A stretch of DNA of 64,000 bases, from the NCBI GenBank assembly GCA_035762005.1, contig DASTQA010000023.1, positions 5,894-69,893 on the forward strand, read 5' to 3'. Source of the stretch: JAIBJN01 sp035762005. GTDB taxonomy: Bacteria > Actinomycetota > Thermoleophilia > Gaiellales > Gaiellaceae. Positions 22,891 through 32,196 of this stretch are shown here, one piece after another. The notes beneath the pieces were generated by a model. That model was not told the DNA's origin. It saw only the letters and a program-made list of their open reading frames with translations, and did no database searches. Positions within the stretch are counted from its first letter, which is position 1, and every line of letters begins with the position of its first letter. The position numbers were made by a program, and so were the translations under genes.

Positions 22891-24984
22891 CTAGCGCAGC
22901 GCGGCGGGCTCGAGCGAGAGGCGCTCGCGCCGGTACGGAAGCGGGACGGCCGGATTCTCCGAGTCGATCTCGCGGGCGAGGCGGTGGCCGTCGAAGATCG
23001 CCTCGGCGACGATCCGGGGCGCGACGCAGTCGCCGATCCGGTAGAGCGCCTCGATCCCTTCCGCCCGCAGGGCCTCCTCGTCCCGGGCGAGCTCGAGGTA
23101 GAGCTCCTCGTTCGAGAGGCGCTGGGTGACGAGCACGATCGCGTCGGCCTCGAGCTCGAGAGGCTCGCCGAACTCGTCCGTGCCGACGAGGCGCCCGGCC
23201 TCGACCGCGGAGAGGACGACGCCCGCGCGCTGGCCGACGCCGCGGTCGTGGAGGTGCTGGCGGAGGAGCGGGCCCTCGAGCGTCTCGTCGGAGACGGGAG
23301 AGATCTTGTCGAGGCAGCTCACGAGCTCGACTGCGAAGCCCTCGCCGGCGAGCCTCTCCGCGAGCCCTGCCGCCGTGAAGTATCCCTCGCCGTCGTAGAC
23401 GACGACCCGGCGGCCGGGCGGGGCCTTCCCCTCGAGCATGATCTGCTCGGGCGTGAGCACGTGCGGGAGCGAGGCGTCCGCGCCGGGGATCGGCTCGTGC
23501 GTGAGGTACGTGCGCCCGTCGCCGGCCCAGCGGGCTCCCGTCGCGACGACGACGAGCTCGGCGCCGTACGTGCGCACCCCCTCCGCGTCGAGGCGCTCGC
23601 CGGCGATCACCTCGACGTTGCGGAGCTTCTCGAGCTGGATTCGGCGCCAGTTGACGACGCGCGCCCACTCCCCCAGGCCGGGAAGCTCGGGGATCCAGCG
23701 CATGCAGCCGCCGATCTCCGCCGCCGCGTCGAGCAGGTGGACGCGGCGGAAGCCTCGCTTGCCGAGGACGATCGCGCACTCCATCCCGGCCGGGCCGGCG
23801 CCGACGACGAGCACGTCGCGGTCGGCGTTCGCCGCGGGCTCGAAGCGCTCCGGGTGCCAGCCGCGCCGGTACTCCTCGCCCGCGGTCGCGTTCTGGGTGC
23901 AGCCGATGTGGTTGCCCCACTCGGCCTTCATGACGCACACGTTGCAGCCGATGCACTCGCGGATCTCGCCGTAGAGGCCGTCCTCGACCTTGCTCGGGAG
24001 GAAGGGGTCGGAGATCGACGGCCGCGCGGCGCCGATCAGGTCCCACGCCCCCGAGCGGACGATCTCGGCCATCCGGTCGGGGTTCGTCAGGCGACCGACC
24101 CCGACGATCGGCTTCGCGGTCGCCTCCCGCACGCGCCCGGTCCACTCGAGCTGGTACCCCTCGGGGAAGAACCGGGACGCGCCCGAGTCCTTCGACCACT
24201 CGGTGATGGAGCCGACATTCACGTCCCAGAGGTCGACGAGCGAGTCGGCGAGGCGGACGAAGGCCAGCCCCTCCTCCAGCTCCACCCCGGCCGGGCCGAG
24301 CGCCTCCACGCAGAGCCGGACTGCGATCGCGCAGTCCTCGCCGATCGCCTCGCGCACGAGCTCGAGGGTCTCGAGCCAGAAGCGCGCACGGTTCTCGAGC
24401 GAGCCGCCGTAGGCGTCCGTGCGCCGGTTGTAGAACGGGGAGAGGAACTGGAGGGGCAGGTAGCTGTGGCCGCCGTAGACGTAGACGATGTCGAAGCCGG
24501 CGTCCCGCGCGGCCCTCGCCGCCCGCACCCAGTCCGCCTGGACGCGGCGGATGTCCCCGCCCTCCATCGCCTTGGGGACGACGAAGTGGTCGTAGTCGCT
24601 CGCGAGCTGCGAGGGCGCCACCGCCGGCACCCGGGCCTCCCGCGCCCGGGCGTGCGCCCCGCCGTGCGTGAGCTCGATCCCCGCGAGCGAGTCGAAGCGG
24701 TGCGCCTCCTCGCACATGAGCGCGAGGTTGCGCAGGTCGTCGTCGTCCCAGAAGCGGGTCGAGACGACCGGCCAGAAGTCGGAGTCGACGCTGACGAGCG
24801 CCTCCTCGGTGCACACGGCCGCCCAGCCGCCCTCCGCCTTCAGGCCGCGGAAGCGCGCCTGGGAGCCCGGCTTCTCGCTCCCGAAGCCCGTGCAGTGCGG
24901 CACCTGGTAGAAGCGGTTGCGCAGCGTCTTGGGGCCGATCCGGACGGGCTCGAAGAGGATGTCGTGGCGGGGGTCGCGCGGCAT
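22891..24984 (-). CDS. Trimethylamine-dehydrogenase-like iron-sulfur flavoprotein (copy 1)
   Basis: 697 residues, strikingly like TMADH in layout: an FMN TIM barrel (1-340), a 4Fe-4S motif C344-x2-C347-x2-C350-x11-C362, then two Rossmann domains (VVGAGPAGMECAIVLGKRG from about 385). C31 in FYQVPHC aligns with the cysteine that binds FMN covalently in TMADH, and the GGHSYLPLQF active-site loop is present. The family oxidises tertiary/secondary amines or histamine, giving an aldehyde, with electrons leaving via ETF. Substrate unknown: TMADH, dimethylamine and histamine dehydrogenases share these marks. ATG start; first gene of a four-gene operon, divergent from the ThDP enzyme. Close paralogue at 35947-38046. 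Confidence 0.9.
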   Translation of the reverse strand: MPRDPRHDILFEPVRIGPKTLRNRFYQVPHCTGFGSEKPGSQARFRGLKAEGGWAAVCTEEALVSVDSDFWPVVSTRFWDDDDLRNLALMCEEAHRFDSLAGIELTHGGAHARAREARVPAVAPSQLASDYDHFVVPKAMEGGDIRRVQADWVRAARAARDAGFDIVYVYGGHSYLPLQFLSPFYNRRTDAYGGSLENRARFWLETLELVREAIGEDCAIAVRLCVEALGPAGVELEEGLAFVRLADSLVDLWDVNVGSITEWSKDSGASRFFPEGYQLEWTGRVREATAKPIVGVGRLTNPDRMAEIVRSGAWDLIGAARPSISDPFLPSKVEDGLYGEIRECIGCNVCVMKAEWGNHIGCTQNATAGEEYRRGWHPERFEPAANADRDVLVVGAGPAGMECAIVLGKRGFRRVHLLDAAAEIGGCMRWIPELPGLGEWARVVNWRRIQLEKLRNVEVIAGERLDAEGVRTYGAELVVVATGARWAGDGRTYLTHEPIPGADASLPHVLTPEQIMLEGKAPPGRRVVVYDGEGYFTAAGLAERLAGEGFAVELVSCLDKISPVSDETLEGPLLRQHLHDRGVGQRAGVVLSAVEAGRLVGTDEFGEPLELEADAIVLVTQRLSNEELYLELARDEEALRAEGIEALYRIGDCVAPRIVAEAIFDGHRLAREIDSENPAVPLPYRRERLSLEPAALR

Positions 24985-24993
24985 GGCGAGGGA

Positions 24994-24999
24994 TAGGAT
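24994..24999 (+). promoter_or_regulatory. -10 element of the ThDP-enzyme gene (leaderless)
   Basis: TAGGAT is followed after 7 bases by the GTG start at 25007. It lies in the 22-base gap to the divergent TMADH-like gene, leaving no room for a leader. Confidence 0.45.
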
Positions 25000-25006
25000 C
25001 GCGCCT

Positions 25007-26632
25007 GTGGCGCAACGGGTCAAAGGACGTACGGGAGGAAGCCTCGTCGCAGAGAGCCTCGAGGCGGCCGGGGCGGAGGTCGCCTTCGGCGTTCCCGGCA
25101 TCCACGCGCTCGCGATCTGGGAGGGCCTGAGGACGAGCTCGGTCCGCGCCGTCGGCCTGCGGACGGAGCTCGACGCGGGCTTCGCCGCGGACGGCTACGC
25201 GCGCACGAGCGGCCGGCCGGCGCCGCTCCTCCTCTCCACGGGCCCCGGCGCGCTCATCTCGCTCGCGGCGCTCATGGAGGCCGCGAGCGCGCACGTCCCC
25301 GTCGTCGCGCTCGCGAGCCAGATCCCGAGCGACCTCGTCGGCCGCGGGCGCGGGTTCCTCCACGAGCTGCCCGACCAGCTCGCCTCCTTCGCCCCCGTCG
25401 CCAAGTGGGCCGCGCGGGCCGAGTCCGCGGCGGCCATCCCGGGGCTCCTGGCCGAGGCGTGGCGCCGCTCGCTCGCGCCGCCGAGCGGGCCGGTCTTCCT
25501 CGAGATCCCCGTCGACCTCCTCGCCGCCGAGACCGACCTGCCGGCGGTGGACGAGCTCGACACGGCGCCGGCGCCGGCGCCGCTGCCGCCCGAGGACGCG
25601 CTCGCCGAGGCGGCGCGGATCCTCGCCGGAGCCGAGCGGCCGGTGCTCTGGGCCGGCGGCGGCGTCCTCCGCTCGGGCGCGTGGGCGGAGCTCGCCGCCC
25701 TGGCGGAGCGGCTCGGCGCCCCGGTGGCGACGACGTACATGGGCAAGGGCGCTTTCCCCGACGACCACCCGCTCGCGGCCGGCGCCGCCGCCGACGAGGC
25801 CGGTTTCCGCGAGCTCCTCGCCGGGGCCGACGCGGTCCTCGCGGTCGGCACGGAGCTCGGCGCCGAGACGACCGGCCAGTACGGGCTCTCCTTCTCGGGG
25901 CGCCTGCTCCACCTGGACGCCGCCCCCGAGCGGATCGGCGCCACGTATCCCGCGCTCGGGCTCGTGGGGGACGCGCGCGCCGTGCTCGCCGCCCTGCTCG
26001 TGCGGCTCCCCGCCCGCGCCCCCGGGGACGGCGAGAGGCTCGTGGCGGAGCTTCGCGCCCGGGTCGAGGCGGGCCTCGCCGAGCAGGACCGGGACGGCGA
26101 GCGCGAGCTCCTGCGCACGCTCCGCGAGGCGATCCCGAGGGACACCGTCACCGCCTGGGACATGACGATCGCCGCCTACTGGGCGGCGGCGCACTTCCCC
26201 GTCTACGAGCCGCGCACGTTCCTCTACCCGCTCGGCTCGGGGACGCTCGGCTACGCCTGGCCTGCGGCGCTCGGCGCCTCGCTCGCCGTGCCCGGGCGGA
26301 CGACCGTCGCGGTCGCGGGCGACGGCGGCGTCCTCTACGGCCTCGCCGAGCTCGCGGCGGCGCGCCAGCACGGCCTCGACGCGGTGCTCCTGCTCGTGGA
26401 CGACGGCGGGTACGGGATCCTGCGCGAGTACCAGCGCGACTCGTTCGGCGAGACGTTCGCGGTCGACCTCGCCCAGCCGGACTTCCGCGCCCTCGTCGAG
26501 GCCTTCGGCGTCCCGGTCTCGACGGTCGCCCCGGAGGAGGCCGGCGAGGCGCTCGCCGGAGCCGTCGCACGCGGGGGGCCGGCGGTCGTCCACGTGCCGG
26601 CGCACCTCGAGATGTGGACGCCGACCCCGTGA
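25007..26632 (+). CDS. Thiamine-diphosphate-dependent decarboxylase/synthase (acetolactate-synthase-like)
   Basis: 541 residues with the three-domain ThDP fold. The activating Glu is in RTELDAGFAADGYAR, the central domain contains VLWAGGGVLRSG, and the cofactor motif is AGDGG...VDDGGYGILREYQ. The last block normally reads N-D-G-x-Y; here Asp replaces the metal-binding Asn, which is unusual but conservative. Relatives include acetolactate synthase, benzoylformate decarboxylase and 2-ketoarginine decarboxylase AruI. GTG start, GTGA overlap with the aminotransferase gene. The pairing recalls AruI-AruH of arginine transaminase pathways, so decarboxylation of a 2-oxo acid made by the partner is plausible. 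Confidence 0.85.
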   Translation: MAQRVKGRTGGSLVAESLEAAGAEVAFGVPGIHALAIWEGLRTSSVRAVGLRTELDAGFAADGYARTSGRPAPLLLSTGPGALISLAALMEAASAHVPVVALASQIPSDLVGRGRGFLHELPDQLASFAPVAKWAARAESAAAIPGLLAEAWRRSLAPPSGPVFLEIPVDLLAAETDLPAVDELDTAPAPAPLPPEDALAEAARILAGAERPVLWAGGGVLRSGAWAELAALAERLGAPVATTYMGKGAFPDDHPLAAGAAADEAGFRELLAGADAVLAVGTELGAETTGQYGLSFSGRLLHLDAAPERIGATYPALGLVGDARAVLAALLVRLPARAPGDGERLVAELRARVEAGLAEQDRDGERELLRTLREAIPRDTVTAWDMTIAAYWAAAHFPVYEPRTFLYPLGSGTLGYAWPAALGASLAVPGRTTVAVAGDGGVLYGLAELAAARQHGLDAVLLLVDDGGYGILREYQRDSFGETFAVDLAQPDFRALVEAFGVPVSTVAPEEAGEALAGAVARGGPAVVHVPAHLEMWTPTP

Positions 26633-27765
26633 GCACCGACTGGTCCAGGCTCGTGCGGCCCTCGCTCCTCGGCCTCGACCCGTACCGGCCGGGCGCGAGC
26701 CTCGATGAGCTCCGCCGCGCCTACGGGCTCGAGGAGATCGTCAAGCTGAACTGGAACGAGGGCCTGCAAGGCCCCTTCCCGGGCGTCGAGGAGGCCGTGC
26801 GCGAGGAGATGGCCCGCGTGTGGATCTACCCGGAGCAGGCCTACTCGGACCTGCGCGAGGCGATCGCCGCCTGGCTCGGGACGACGCCGGAGCGGATCGT
26901 GCCCAGCCACGGGATCCAGGCGCTCATCGCCACGGTCGCGCACGCCTTCCTCGAGCCGGGCGACGCAGTCGTCCTCACGACGCCGACCTACGGCCTCTAC
27001 GCCCAGGCCTGCGCGGCCGCGGGCGCGCGAATCGTCGAGGTGCCGAGCAAGGACTTCCGCCACGACCCCGACGCCCTCGCCGCGGCTGCGCGGGAGACGG
27101 ACGCGCGGCTCCTCTGGCTCTGCGACCCGAACAACCCGACCGGCTCGCTCGTCGACCGGCAGGAGTGGGAGCGCCTGCTCGCCGGCCTTCCCGGCGGCTG
27201 CACGATCGTCGTCGACGAGGCCTACACGGAATACGCCGACCCGGACCAGCGCGCCGACCGTGTGCGGGACGTCGAGGAGGGCCGGCCCGTGCTCCTCCTC
27301 CGCACCTTCTCGAAGATCTTCGGCCTCGCCGGCCTCCGCCTCGGCTACGCGATCGTGGACGCCCGGCTCGCGGAGTTCCTCGATGTCGTCCAGGAGCCGT
27401 TCAACGTCAACCGGGCCGCGCTCGCGGCGGGGCGCGCGAGCCTGGGGACGCCGGAGGTCGTGGACGAGCGCCGGCGCGCGAACGCCGAGGCCCGGGAGCG
27501 GCTGGCGGCGCTCCTGCGCGAGGCGGGCGCGGAGCCGTTCCCCTCGCAGGCGAACTTCCTCCTCGTCGACGTGGGGGTGGACGACCTCGCCCTCGCGGAC
27601 GCACTCGCCCGCCGCGGCTTCCTCGTCCGCGCGGGCAGCGAGTTCGGCCTGCCGGACCACGTCAGGATCACGACCGGGCCCGTCCCGCTCATGGAGCGCG
27701 TGGCCGCCGAGCTCGCCGCCGCGCGCGCCGAGCTGGGCGAGCGACATTCGTCCCCGACCGCCTGA
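26629..27765 (+). CDS. Class I/II aminotransferase (HisC-like fold)
   Basis: 378 residues. The PLP lysine is in RTFSKIFGLAGLRLGYA; DPNNPTGS and VDEAYTEYAD complete the cofactor pocket. The sequence is closest in style to histidinol-phosphate aminotransferases, but there is no other his gene nearby, and translational coupling (GTGA) to a ThDP decarboxylase suggests a catabolic aminotransferase that makes a 2-oxo acid for it. It could act on an arginine-, aromatic- or polyamine-related amino acid; the sequence alone does not tell. GTG start. Confidence 0.85.
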   Translation: MSTDWSRLVRPSLLGLDPYRPGASLDELRRAYGLEEIVKLNWNEGLQGPFPGVEEAVREEMARVWIYPEQAYSDLREAIAAWLGTTPERIVPSHGIQALIATVAHAFLEPGDAVVLTTPTYGLYAQACAAAGARIVEVPSKDFRHDPDALAAAARETDARLLWLCDPNNPTGSLVDRQEWERLLAGLPGGCTIVVDEAYTEYADPDQRADRVRDVEEGRPVLLLRTFSKIFGLAGLRLGYAIVDARLAEFLDVVQEPFNVNRAALAAGRASLGTPEVVDERRRANAEARERLAALLREAGAEPFPSQANFLLVDVGVDDLALADALARRGFLVRAGSEFGLPDHVRITTGPVPLMERVAAELAAARAELGERHSSPTA

Positions 27766-27789
27766 CGCGGCCCCCCGCGGCCGAGCCGT

Positions 27790-28938
27790 TCAGCTCGGGC
27801 CCGTCGAGACGGGCGCGGTCTCGGCAGCCGTCTCGGCCGCGTCCTCCGGCGGCGCGGCTCGCTCTCCGACCGGAAGCACCCGTAGCGCGTCGACGGGCAG
27901 GAAGAGCGCGACGGGCGTCCCCTGCTCGTACGGCAGTTCCTTTCCGGTGTTGGGCACGAGCGCCTGGAGCGTCTCGCCGGTTGCGACGCGCACGATGACC
28001 TGGACTGCCGAGCCGACGTAGATCACACGCTCGACCATCCCCGGGAGCCGGTTCGGGGCGGCGTTCCCGTGGGGCTCGAGCTCGACGCGCTCCGGCCGAA
28101 TGACGATCTTCACGGGCCCCTTCGCGTCGCTCGCCCCGCCGCCCGCCTCGAGCTCGAATCGCTGGAGGGCGACTCGACAGCCGCCGCCGGTCGTGCCGAG
28201 AGCCGTCGCGTCCATGAGGTTCGACACGCCGAGGAAGTCGGCGACGAAGAGCGTCTCGGGGGACTCGTAGACCTCTTGCGGGGCCCCGACCTGCTCCACG
28301 CGCCCGCCGTTCATGACGGCGAGGCGGTCGGACATCGTCAGCGCCTCCTCCTGGTCGTGGGTCACGTAGAGGAACGTGATCCCGACCTCCCGCTGGAGCG
28401 TCTTCAGCTCGATCTGGAGCGCCTTGCGGAGCTTCGCGTCGAGGGCGCCGAGCGGCTCGTCGAGAAGGAGCACCGCCGGGTTGAGGACGAGCGCGCGCGC
28501 GAGCGCCACCCGCTGCTGCTGGCCGCCGGAGAGCTGCGACGCCTTCCGCTTCTCGAGACCGGTGAGCTGGACGAGCTCGAGGGCCTTCGCGACTCGCTCC
28601 CTCAGCTCGTCCTTGGGGCGCTTCGCACGCCGGAGCCCGAACGCGACGTTGTCGAAGACGTTCAGGTGCGGGAAGAGCGCGTAGTTCTGGAAGACGGTGT
28701 TGACGTTGCGCTTGTGCGGAGGCGTGTACGCGACGTCGGTCCCGTCGAGGAGGATGCGGCCTTCCGTGGGCCGCTCGAAACCGGCGACCATGCGGAGCGT
28801 CGTCGTCTTCCCGCAGCCGGACGGCCCGAGCAGCGAGAAGAACTCCCCGCCGGGGATGGCGAGGTCGAGGTGGTCGACCGCCAGGACGTCCGCGAACTCC
28901 TTGCTCAGCCCGATGAGCCGTATCTCGCCGCGAGCCAT
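27790..28938 (-). CDS. Polyamine-type ABC transporter ATPase (PotA-like)
   Basis: 382 residues: Walker A GPSGCGKT, signature LSGGQQQR, Walker B VLLLDEPL, switch His in VTHDQEEAL, then a C-terminal TOBE domain (about 290-360) as in PotA/FbpC. It energises uptake through the two permeases upstream in the operon. ATG start with GAGGA ahead. The C-terminal tail ends in an Ala/Glu-rich extension (EDAAETAAETAPV) of unknown role. Last of four genes read toward lower coordinates. Confidence 0.92.
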   Translation of the reverse strand: MARGEIRLIGLSKEFADVLAVDHLDLAIPGGEFFSLLGPSGCGKTTTLRMVAGFERPTEGRILLDGTDVAYTPPHKRNVNTVFQNYALFPHLNVFDNVAFGLRRAKRPKDELRERVAKALELVQLTGLEKRKASQLSGGQQQRVALARALVLNPAVLLLDEPLGALDAKLRKALQIELKTLQREVGITFLYVTHDQEEALTMSDRLAVMNGGRVEQVGAPQEVYESPETLFVADFLGVSNLMDATALGTTGGGCRVALQRFELEAGGGASDAKGPVKIVIRPERVELEPHGNAAPNRLPGMVERVIYVGSAVQVIVRVATGETLQALVPNTGKELPYEQGTPVALFLPVDALRVLPVGERAAPPEDAAETAAETAPVSTGPS

Positions 28939-28951
28939 GTCGTCCTCGAAG

Positions 28952-29884
28952 CTACCTCATCTCGAAGGTTCTGAACTCCTCGGCGACCTTCGCCCCCGCG
29001 CGCCGCTCGCCGCGCGTGAAGGCGCGCCAGACGAGGAAGCCGAGCGTGACCGAGGCAAGGGTCAGGAGCATCATGAGCGTCGCGATCGCGTTCGTCGACG
29101 GGAGCGGCGCTGCGCGTGTGGCGCTGTAGATCTGGATCGGGACCGTGTCGGTGTCGCCGCCGCTCGAGAGCCACTGGCTGATGACGAAGTCGTCGATCGA
29201 GATCGCGAAGACGACCGCCGCGCTCGCGACGATGGCCGGCGCCAGCAGGGGGAGGAGCACGCGCACGAGGGCCCCGGTCGGGGACGCGCCGAGGTCCGCC
29301 GCCGCCTCCTCGTACTGCCTCCCGATCGAGAAGAGGCGGCCGCGCACGATGACGACGACGTAGGAGATGGAGAACGTCACGTGGCCGAGGATCTGCGCGG
29401 TCGTGCCCGTCCCGACGAACGTGAAGACCTCGGTGAAGATGAGGAGCAGCGAGACGCCCATGACGATCTCGGGCGTCACGAGCGGGAAGAGCATGAGGAA
29501 GTTCGAGGGCCGCGACCCGAAGCCGTGCCAGCGAGCGAGGCCGATGGCGAGGAGCACGCCGATCGGGGTCGCGATGAGGACGTCGGCGCTCGCGAGCTTC
29601 AGGCTCTGGACGAGCGCGCTGCGCAGGCCGGGGTCGTGCCAGACGGAGTCGACCGGGTCGCCCCAGTACCAGCGGGTCGAGAAGTCCTGCCAAACCGTGC
29701 GGGAGCGCGTCGAGTTGAAGGAGAACTGCACCGCGATCAGGACCGGGACGAGCGACCAGACGACGTATGCCCAGGTCATGACGACGAGGAAGCGTGGACG
29801 TCCCCACGGGTTCGTGAGCCAACCGCGGAAGCGGCCGACCGACGAGCGCGTCGGCGGCGCCTGGAGCTCGGCGACCGCGCTCAT
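28952..29884 (-). CDS. Polyamine-type ABC transporter permease (PotC-like)
   Basis: 310 residues, six predicted membrane helices, with the EAA loop EEAAADLGASPTGALVRVLLPLLAPAI and the VFAISIDDFVISQW block that is characteristic of PotC. ATG overlaps the PotB-like stop (ATGA). It forms the channel with the PotB-like protein. The ~30-residue cytoplasmic N-terminus is slightly long. Confidence 0.92.
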   Translation of the reverse strand: MSAVAELQAPPTRSSVGRFRGWLTNPWGRPRFLVVMTWAYVVWSLVPVLIAVQFSFNSTRSRTVWQDFSTRWYWGDPVDSVWHDPGLRSALVQSLKLASADVLIATPIGVLLAIGLARWHGFGSRPSNFLMLFPLVTPEIVMGVSLLLIFTEVFTFVGTGTTAQILGHVTFSISYVVVIVRGRLFSIGRQYEEAAADLGASPTGALVRVLLPLLAPAIVASAAVVFAISIDDFVISQWLSSGGDTDTVPIQIYSATRAAPLPSTNAIATLMMLLTLASVTLGFLVWRAFTRGERRAGAKVAEEFRTFEMR

Positions 29885-30774
29885 GCGAGGCGGGCCTCGC
29901 GCGACGCGCGGTGGATCGTCCAGAGGTAGTAGGCCATGAGGACGGTGAGGAAGACCGAGAGGACGACCGTGATCGCCGCCCCGATCGTCGGCTGCGGGCC
30001 GCCGTGGAAGTAGAGGTCGATCTGGTTCCCGATCATCGACGTCTCCGGCGCGCCCGAGACGATGTTCGGCGTGTAGTAGTCGCCGAACATCGGCAGGGCG
30101 ATGAGGACGGCGCCCCCGAGGATGCCCACCTTCGACAGGGGCAGGGTCACGTGCCGGAAGGTGCCGAACGGGCTCGCGCCGAGGTCGCGCGCGGCCTCGA
30201 GGTGGCTACGGTCGATCCGGTCGAGCGCCGCGAAGAGCGGGAGGATGAAGTAGGGGATGTAGCCGTAGACGAGGGCGAGGATCACGGTCGACGCCTGTCC
30301 GCCGAGCCAATCGCGCGGCTCGCTCAGGACGTGCGTGAAGACGAGGAACCGGTTGACGTAGCCGTCGGGGGCGAGCAGGTTGACCCAGGCGAGCATCCGC
30401 ATGAGGTAGCTGATCCAGAGAGGAGCGATCAGGAGGATGAGGAGCAGGCTCTTCGTCCGGCCCGCGTGGCGAGCGATGTAGTAGGCGACCGGATAGCCGA
30501 TCAGGAGGCTGAGGCCGAGGGCGACGGCGATGTAGACGACGGTCCTCACCGCGACGCCGGCGAAGGTCCCGCCGGGCGAGAGCCTCTCGAGGACCTCGAT
30601 CACCCAGCCGGCGTTCCACTCGAGCGGGTTCCAGATGGGAACGGGCTGACCGAGGATCGGGTCGACCGTCCCGAACGCGACCGACAGCACCGCGTAGAAC
30701 GGGACGACGAAGAGGACGATCAGCCAGACGATGCCCGGGAGCGCGAAGCCGGGCCACAGCCAGCGTCGGTACAC
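29881..30774 (-). CDS. Polyamine-type ABC transporter permease (PotB-like)
   Basis: 297 residues with six membrane helices. The EAA loop is LEAARDLGASPFGTFRHVTLPLSKVGI, and the SYLMRMLAWVNLL segment is typical of PotB. GTG start nine bases after the stop of the binding-protein gene. It partners the PotC-like protein. Confidence 0.92.
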   Translation of the reverse strand: MYRRWLWPGFALPGIVWLIVLFVVPFYAVLSVAFGTVDPILGQPVPIWNPLEWNAGWVIEVLERLSPGGTFAGVAVRTVVYIAVALGLSLLIGYPVAYYIARHAGRTKSLLLILLIAPLWISYLMRMLAWVNLLAPDGYVNRFLVFTHVLSEPRDWLGGQASTVILALVYGYIPYFILPLFAALDRIDRSHLEAARDLGASPFGTFRHVTLPLSKVGILGGAVLIALPMFGDYYTPNIVSGAPETSMIGNQIDLYFHGGPQPTIGAAITVVLSVFLTVLMAYYLWTIHRASREARLA

Positions 30775-30783
30775 GGCTCGTGT

Positions 30784-32073
30784 CTAGCCCGCCGCCAGGA
30801 ACTCGGAGTAGCCGTCCTGCCAGAGCTGCTGGCCCCGCGCGGTCAGCGTCCCGTACTGGAGGGAATCGGGCCCGATGTCGTCGTTCGTCAGCACGCTGTT
30901 CGCGAGGTGCTCGGGGACGATGTCCTCGGACACGAGCGCCGCCGGGTCGATCTCGTTCAGCGGCGGCTGGTACCCGTTGAAGTCGACGAAGTTCGAGTAG
31001 GAGACGCCGTTGTCGAGGATGTAGTTGAGCCAGAGATGCGAGAGGACGGGCTTCTCCGTCGTCGCGCAGATCGACCAGCAGTCGTTCTGCACGGGAACCT
31101 TGCCCTTCTCGTCCTTCCAGAAGCCCAGCGCGGTCGCCGGCGTGCCCTTCGGCAGGTAGTAGATGTAGGCGGCGATCATGTCGCCCGACCACGCCTGGTG
31201 GAGCCAGCTCGTCCCCTCCGGGATCGACTGGTACTGGACGTCGTCGACCTTGATGTTGCAGACGTCGTAGAGCTCCCTCAGGTCGGCGACGGCCTGGTCG
31301 ATGAGCTGCGGGTCCTCGGTGTTGATGTCGAGATGGCCCTTGCGCAGGAGCGCCGTGCCGATCGTCTCGCGCTCCTCGCTCAGCAGCGCGACCTTGCCCT
31401 TGTAGGCGCCCGCGTCCCAGAAGATGTCCCAGGGCTGGGCCATCCCGGCGATGTCCTCCGTGATCTTGTCCGTCCTCCAGGCGATGCCCGTCGCGTAGAT
31501 CGTGTACGGCACCGTGTACCGGGAGTCGACGTCGTAGAAGGGGCTCACGAGGTCGGGCCAGACGTTCTTCTGCAGGTTGGGGATGTAGTCGAGGTTGAGC
31601 GGCTTGATCAGCTTGCCGGCGACCGCGCGCGTGAGGTTGTCGGGCGTCATCTCCATGACGTCGGGCTTGACGGCGCCGGACGCGAGGCGCTGGATGCCGG
31701 AGGAGATGTTGTCGAAGGCCGTGTACCTGGGCTCGACCCCGTACTTCTCGCAGAACTCGTTCAGGAGCTTCTTGTAGAGGTACGCGGGATAGTTGTAGAC
31801 GGTGAAGGTCCCGCCCGTCTCCGGCTCGAGCCCCGACTCGATCGGGTCCTCCCAGAGGGGCATGGTGACCCGCTTGTGGGGCCTCGCGAGGGGGAGGCCT
31901 CCGGGGCCCAGCGGCTCGCCCGAGGCCCCAGTGGTCGCTTCGGGGGTGGTCTCCGAAGCGCACGCTGCGAGGAGCCCGCCCGTCCCCGAGAGGACGGAGG
32001 CCGCCGCCGCAGAGCGAAGAAGGAAGTCCCGCCGGCTGAGCGGGCCGTAGCGCTCCTTCGGGTGCCGCGTCAT
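30784..32073 (-). CDS. Polyamine-type ABC transporter substrate-binding lipoprotein (PotD-like), Tat-exported
   Basis: 429 residues from ATG 32073, which has a GGAAGGGGG ribosome binding site; an in-frame ATG further upstream would add 20 residues not fitting a signal peptide. The N-terminus has a twin-arginine motif (LSRRDFL, residues 12-18), a hydrophobic stretch and a lipobox ending at C38 (LLAAC), so it is exported folded and lipid-anchored. The mature protein has the SBP-8 pattern (TVYNYPAYLYKKLLNEFCEKYG, VKPDVMEM). PotD relatives bind putrescine, spermidine, or other small cations; neighbours suggest amine substrates. First gene of the pot-like operon. Confidence 0.9.
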   Translation of the reverse strand: MTRHPKERYGPLSRRDFLLRSAAAASVLSGTGGLLAACASETTPEATTGASGEPLGPGGLPLARPHKRVTMPLWEDPIESGLEPETGGTFTVYNYPAYLYKKLLNEFCEKYGVEPRYTAFDNISSGIQRLASGAVKPDVMEMTPDNLTRAVAGKLIKPLNLDYIPNLQKNVWPDLVSPFYDVDSRYTVPYTIYATGIAWRTDKITEDIAGMAQPWDIFWDAGAYKGKVALLSEERETIGTALLRKGHLDINTEDPQLIDQAVADLRELYDVCNIKVDDVQYQSIPEGTSWLHQAWSGDMIAAYIYYLPKGTPATALGFWKDEKGKVPVQNDCWSICATTEKPVLSHLWLNYILDNGVSYSNFVDFNGYQPPLNEIDPAALVSEDIVPEHLANSVLTNDDIGPDSLQYGTLTARGQQLWQDGYSEFLAAG

Positions 32074-32123
32074 CTCAAGCCCCCTTCCGCCTGATCTGAA
32101 TCGAAGGCTGTCGCAAGTGGGGG

Positions 32124-32152
32124 ACATTCTCACGCATGAGCCGAGCCTTCAA
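32124..32152 (-). promoter_or_regulatory. Possible promoter of the pot-like operon
   Basis: On the minus strand TTGAAG (32152-32147) and GAATGT (32129-32124) are 17 bases apart, leaving a ~45-base leader with a ribosome binding site before the ATG at 32073. Both boxes are imperfect. Confidence 0.35.
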
Positions 32153-32196
32153 GTGGGAGGTGCCGCCGTTCACGCGGCGCGTAGGGTTGGACGAGC

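Noticed and set aside
22352..26605. A 1417-codon open frame on the minus strand across the CocE, TMADH-like and ThDP genes
   Set aside because: It is an antisense/third-position artefact of very high GC; its translation is Arg/Ala/Gly-rich with no domain, while the overlapping frames encode clear enzymes.
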